From: Merluccius polli
Taxonomy: Eukaryota; Chordata; Actinopteri; Gadiformes; Merlucciidae
Length of the DNA: 64,000 nt
Assembly (NCBI GenBank): GCA_030340625.1
Contig: JAOPHQ010005147.1
Location: 25,001-89,000 of the forward strand
Reading direction: 5' to 3'
How positions within the stretch are numbered: position 1 is the first letter of the stretch; each line of letters begins with the position of its first letter. The notes under the pieces are model-generated. The model had not been told where the DNA came from. It made no database searches and saw only the letters and a program-made list of their open reading frames with translations. A program made the translations under genes and the position numbers. Positions 59,471 to 64,000 of this stretch are shown here, piece after piece.

Positions 59471-60550
59471 TGTTGTGACGTGTTGGAGGACATGTCTCCA
59501 GAGGACTGAGCTCACGGTCCCCTGAGCCACCAGTGAGTCCAGGAAGAGCCAGCGGGAGGGACTGAAGACCGGGCCCACGTCAGGGGGCAGGAGACCATAG
59601 AGACCTCCTGGGATCCAAGGGGCTGGAAGGACATCCAGGTGTGCTGCTAGGAGAACCAACAGAGAGCTGAGCTGTGGAGAAACATCTGCTCAGCCTGGAG
59701 GATTTCCACTGAACCAACGGGAAGGATCATCCAACACACGACAACATCCAGTTGGACCCACCGACTGGTTTATTACCATTATGCTTTATGAACAAATACA
59801 ACACAACAATAGACCCTTACATGTACACAATAAACACAAGGACTAAAATAATAAAAGTAGCAGACATTACAAATCCTAAACCGGTGTGCACATATCTTTA
59901 ATAACTGATCATGTCCTGCTGCCGTGTTGTTGCCATCACAACACAAAGAACCAATATTCAGTTTAAAGTCCTTCACAACATGAACATCATCAGCTTTTCC
60001 CATAGACCGCATTTAAGAATATAATATGAATCTGCTTTAAATCAGGTCCCATGTTAGGCTTATCAAAATAAAAACTGATATCAGAGCTCTTCAGTATGAA
60101 AATATCAAACATATTGTAGTACAAATTGTGATTATAGATTCAAAATAAATCAATACTAAAAATACATTTCAAATTAGAAATTCAATATTTGTGAAAGCTT
60201 CTTAGTTAACCCTATGGAAGATATTAAAAGTCACTTCCTTTCATGGTTGAAAATATATCAATAGATAAAGGCAAAGGTTGTAGCTTGCTCATGAAAATTA
60301 ATTTCTCTGATAGGCTGTGACGCGGCCACGCGGGGTAATCAATACAATAATGAACCGATCATCAACAATAGGTAATCAATACAATAGAGAACGGATCATA
60401 AACAATAGGCAATCAATACAATAATTAACCGATCATCAACAATAGGTAATCAATACAATAATGAACCCATCATCAACAATAGGTAATCAATACAATATAG
60501 ATCGATTCCCTATTCCTACTTTGGATAGTTTTTGGCTGGTTTACAAAGCT
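59470..60550 (+). mobile_element. LINE tail, copy B of a segmental duplication
   Basis: Near-identical to 17,148-18,238, including the AATCAATACAATAATGAACC minisatellite (60,340-60,500). It ends at TTTACAAAGCTT like copy A. Confidence 0.75.
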
Positions 60551-60649
60551 TAAAACACATCATAGTAAACCATTGGTCATGTACTGCCCAAGCTTTTACT
60601 ACAGTACTACGTTACCATGACAACACGCTCAATGTAGATATGTCCAGGT

Positions 60650-60783
60650 AATATATTATATATATTACCTGATTATATATTATATATACTACCTGATAAT
60701 ATATTATATATATTACCTGATTTTATATTATATATATTACCTGATTATATATTATATATATTACCTGATTATATATTATATAG

Positions 60784-60842
<59 letters not shown>

Positions 60843-60926
60843 TAATTAACAGACGTGTTAGTTGTGTGCGCACGCAACGTCATTTTTGCTCGCGATGTTT
60901 GGCGGTGAGATGATGATAATCATAAA
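60650..60926. repeat. 3' flank of NLR gene B, duplicated at 30,233-30,411
   Basis: ATTACCTGATTATATATTAT repeats and an (AT)n run (60,787-60,838), then CATTTTTGCTCGCGATGTTT and GGCGGTGAGATGATGAT, leading to the stop of the B30.2 exon. Confidence 0.85.
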
Positions 60927-61489
60927 CTACAACCCACACAGAGACACTGAGGAACCAGAACCAAACGAAAACCCAACCCCAAACCCAGGGAGGAGGTCCT
61001 CCTGGGTGAATGTGGTCCAGAAGGTGTGGATGTGTGTCAGTGTGTGTGAGGACACTCCTACACCTGGGGACACTCTGTAGAAGGACAGAGAGCCAGCAGG
61101 CCGGTCCACATACACTCCTACTCTGGTGGAGACAGGGGGGGGGAGACGGATGTCTGTTATACTACCGTTGTACCGGGCAGAGTAACCATCATTATTACAC
61201 TGAAGACTCCAGGACTTGTTGTTCCCTCCAAGCAGGCTGTCATCACCCTCTCCTCTCCTTCTGATTCCTCTGTATGTCACTCCTATATCAACCCATTCTC
61301 TCCACTCCACCTCCCAGTAACAGCGGCCAGTCAGACCCTCTCTACACAACACCTGGGGCCAGATGTCAAATCTGTCTGGGTGGTCAGGATAAGACTGATC
61401 CTCTTTAACCTCCATCACCTTCCTGTGGTCCTCAGACAGAGAGAGATGTCTGCCGGCTGTGTTTGGGTCCAGTGTGAGTCCACAGGCAT
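60927..61489 (-). CDS. B30.2 (PRY-SPRY) terminal exon of a second NLR gene (gene B)
   Basis: 563 nt, minus strand, acceptor CCCGTCAG at 61,490 and stop TAG at 60,927. It starts in phase 1 (T|AT) as expected after the VEHGGEWRLRPALKK-type linker exon. PRY: ACGLTLDPNTAGRHLSLSED, HPDRFDIWPQVLCREGLTG. SPRY: RCYWEVEW, VGVYVDRPAGSLSFYRV, FTQEDLLPGFGVGFSFGSGS. This is the C-terminal exon of fish NLRs (ligand-binding surface, as in TRIM proteins). The rest of the gene is not visible between 61,490 and the window end and should lie beyond 64,000; if not there, this would be an orphan exon. Confidence 0.88.
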
Positions 61490-61823
61490 CTGACGGGAGA
61501 ACAAGACATGATTAGGCGGCTGAAGGTCGGGTCCCGGTTTTCCGGTCCGGTCCGGTGCACCAGCCTAAACCGGTTGGATTTGACTGACTGAACCGGCATT
61601 TGTCACTTAGAGACCAATCAAAAAGTAGCCCAGATCCAACTTGTATTGTGTTAGTAATCAGCAGGATGACCACGTGATGAACATGATGTGATGTTTAGTG
61701 GATGTTTATAGGACATAAAACCCGACGTGTCACTGAGTGGTTGAGTGTTGACACCTAGTGGTCACATCAGGTACGGTCCGGTCTGGCTTCATATCAAACC
61801 GGTTTGACTGTTTATACACCGAC

Positions 61824-61956
61824 CACTGGCGTAACTATCGCCGGTGCAACCGGTGCATTGCACCGGCGCCCAGACGCCGGGGGGGGGGGGGGGGGGGGGG
61901 GGGGGCCCAAAAAAATTATTTGCACCGGGGCCTATCATCATGTCGTTACGCCTGTG
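61824..61956. mobile_element. 133-bp hAT MITE with a G homopolymer, 8-bp target duplication
   Basis: CACTGGCGTAAC and CACAGGCGTAAC (inverted right end) are flanked by ACACCGAC (61,816-61,823; 61,957-61,964). Internally GCACCGGCGCC pieces surround about 26 G residues. Confidence 0.85.
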
Positions 61957-61964
61957 ACACCGAC

Positions 61965-63016
61965 CCAACCATCATCATCAGTAGAATAGTGTGCTGTGAC
62001 TTTTATAAGCCATAGTGCGTATAGTTTATAAGATCATTAAAGTTAAAGTTAATTTTAATCCCATGTGTGTGTGAGTGGCTGTCTTTGTCAAAACATTGAA
62101 ACCTAGAAAAGAAAAGTGTATAAATTGCATCTACTCCCACACTATTTCCACTACATACACATATTATACACCAACACGTTCAGGATGATGAGGTGATTGA
62201 TCTTATGAAATATATAAGCAATACTTTGCATTCTTTTCAAGATATTAAACTGTTAAATGTTCCAATAAACATACATTGTTATCAACTAAACAAACTGAGC
62301 TCACATACAGGCTGGAAATGAAATGTTAATACCATAGAAGTGGTACATAAATACTATACATACATATACATGTACACATACATAAGTACACATACAGGCT
62401 GGAAATGAACGTACACATACCCAGACACATACGTTAACAGGTATACAGACGTATAGGTAAGTACACATACATATACATAATACATATGCATGAATATACA
62501 TACTGTATGTACACATACATACATGAATGTACACATAAGTACACATACGTATATACGCACACAAAAGCATGTAATAGCAGTGCAAGTACAATTTCTTCAG
62601 GAATTGAAGGTTTTCTAGTTATTATATTTATATAATTATTATAATTATAAAAACAGCATCACCGCTAATAGAAATAATAGTATTCTAGTTAAAATGTAAT
62701 ATGAATTATAATTATAATGTTGTTAAGTCTAATACAATGGCATGCATCAAATCATAACAATAATAATAGCAACAATAATTGCAGTGCAGGTCAGGCTAAT
62801 GAAGCGACTGGTGCAGCGCTGGTGAAGAAACCAAACGCCAGAAGGATTTAGATATTCAACCGTCTCCATGCGGTATCTTGCCCTGCTAGTATCTGATATC
62901 TAGAAGCACTCACAGTAAAGGGCCGATTGATTTAGTTTCCGTTTCACTATGGAAAAGGTCTGTGTGTGTTTCATTTGAGTGGAGGTGAGGGAGAGAGAGC
63001 AGGTTTTCAATTCAGT

Positions 63017-63103
<87 letters not shown>

Positions 63104-63396
63104 ATCAAGGCCTGTACGTTGAAACCACCAAACTGTGAGTACCTTGATACGCTGCGTTGGAGCTCGCCCTATACTGGCTCAGAAAACACTTTAAGACGCC
63201 ACTACACAGTTTGTAGAAGTAGGATTCATTGTGATTTAACAATATTATTATAAGATACATGATGTCTTCATTCCCAGTAGGATTTGAATGAACGGACGTC
63301 GCCTACTGCTGTGTGGATGGATGTGGTGGAATATATGAACTATACAACACATAAAATATATAAGCTTCTGTAATATATAGTTAAGTAAATAAGCCT
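61965..63396. other. Gene B upstream intron or flank; no exon seen
   Basis: Contains an ACATAC-rich tract with two GCTCACATACAGGCTGGAAA-like repeats (about 62,298-62,560) and a (CA)n tract at 63,021-63,101. I recognise no NLR exon. Confidence 0.5.
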
Positions 63397-64000
63397 TTGT
63401 ATAAAGTCTCTGTGCACCTAGAAATAGCTTCCCTTAAGTGCTGGTTATACTTCTACGACTGAGTATTGCGCTATCCAACTGCGTAACCATGGAGACCCCT
63501 CGAGCCCTCATAGTTCTCCGTCGTGGTGCCGGATACGCAATGCAATTTCCCGCCCGCAAAACAAACAAGGTGCAAAGTAAACAAGATTCACACAAGATTC
63601 ACACAACATTTCACACAAGTAAACAAAGGGGATAAATAGTTAAGAGGGATAGTTAAAAGGGGATAAATTATAATCAAAAATTAAATGCTTTAAAAGTAAA
63701 AAACGTAATTGCTAAAAACAAATATTTACAACCATGTAGTGCAATTTGCCACCGTCTCTTTTAAGTTATAGGTTCAAGTAGGTCGGGTTGGCATTCTGGA
63801 GCTTTATGCGTCCATAGAGCATAGTGTATATGTCGTGCATCGCGTCATCCTGGTCCTCGTTTTTCGAGGACCAGGAAATTATGTTTTTAGAGGACCAATC
63901 GCAGCCCTTGCCGTCTCCGTTGTCCATTGACAGAGTGACGGACACAAATATTTCATGCAGACGGAGACGACGGAGACGCTCTCCGTCAGGCGTAACCGAC
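63397..64000 (-). mobile_element. Dispersed repeat, inverted copy of 30,950-31,550, cut by the window end
   Basis: Reverse complement match from TTTGTATAAAGTCTCTGTGC through the hairpin CCTCGTTTTTCGAGGACCAG (about 63,855) to CGGAGACGACGGAGACG near 63,980. Confidence 0.65.

Noticed and set aside
61490..64000. Further exons of NLR gene B
   Set aside because: I searched for LRR, linker and NACHT patterns on the minus strand and found none; they probably lie beyond the window.

Overview
The window looks like nuclear DNA of a teleost fish; the species is not identifiable from the sequence. The evidence is spliced vertebrate genes with GT-AG introns, a fish-type NLR family (FISNA-NACHT-LRR-B30.2), and a typical teleost repeat load: Tc1, L2 and other LINEs, hAT and Harbinger MITEs, tRNA SINEs, a Gmr1-like LTR element, and many micro- and minisatellites.

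Layout. Positions 1-5.8 kb hold the last seven coding exons of cngb1 (+ strand), the beta subunit of the rod cyclic-nucleotide-gated channel, from the C-linker to the C-terminus. After 3 kb of repeats, 9.06-15.96 kb holds a complete 11-exon F-box/LRR gene, fbxl9 (LRRC29 family, + strand); all exons join in phase to about 651 codons. From 16 to 30.4 kb the sequence is nested mobile DNA: tRNA SINEs, a LINE tail, a hAT-like element split by a 10.3 kb endogenous retrovirus with matching LTRs (- strand), a long G-tract array, and half a Tc1 transposase between AT microsatellites.

From 30.4 to 51.15 kb lies one NLR gene on the - strand. It has eleven phase-compatible exons: short repeated N-terminal exons, a FISNA-NACHT exon at 41,555-43,268, three LRR exons and a linker exon. 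The NACHT lacks the Walker B block through an in-frame deletion. The B30.2 exon that should end the gene is gone; only its last eight codons remain, next to a Harbinger MITE. The introns carry four minisatellites, an L2 fragment and a 4 kb LINE abutting the NACHT exon. A Gmr1-like retrotransposon (51,426-56,337) sits about 280 bp upstream of the first coding exon. At 60.9-61.5 kb an intact B30.2 exon marks the 3' end of a second NLR gene, which must continue past the window end. The 3' flanks of both NLR genes are copies of one another, so the locus grew by segmental duplication.

How it works together: cngb1 and fbxl9 are ordinary conserved genes. The rest is a tandem NLR array being reshaped by mobile DNA. 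I found no entirely new gene system. The most notable items are the IN-before-RT retrotransposon, the NLR without Walker B and B30.2, and minisatellites that seem to have grown from mobile elements. All identities rest on reading motifs and remembered family patterns; no database search was run.
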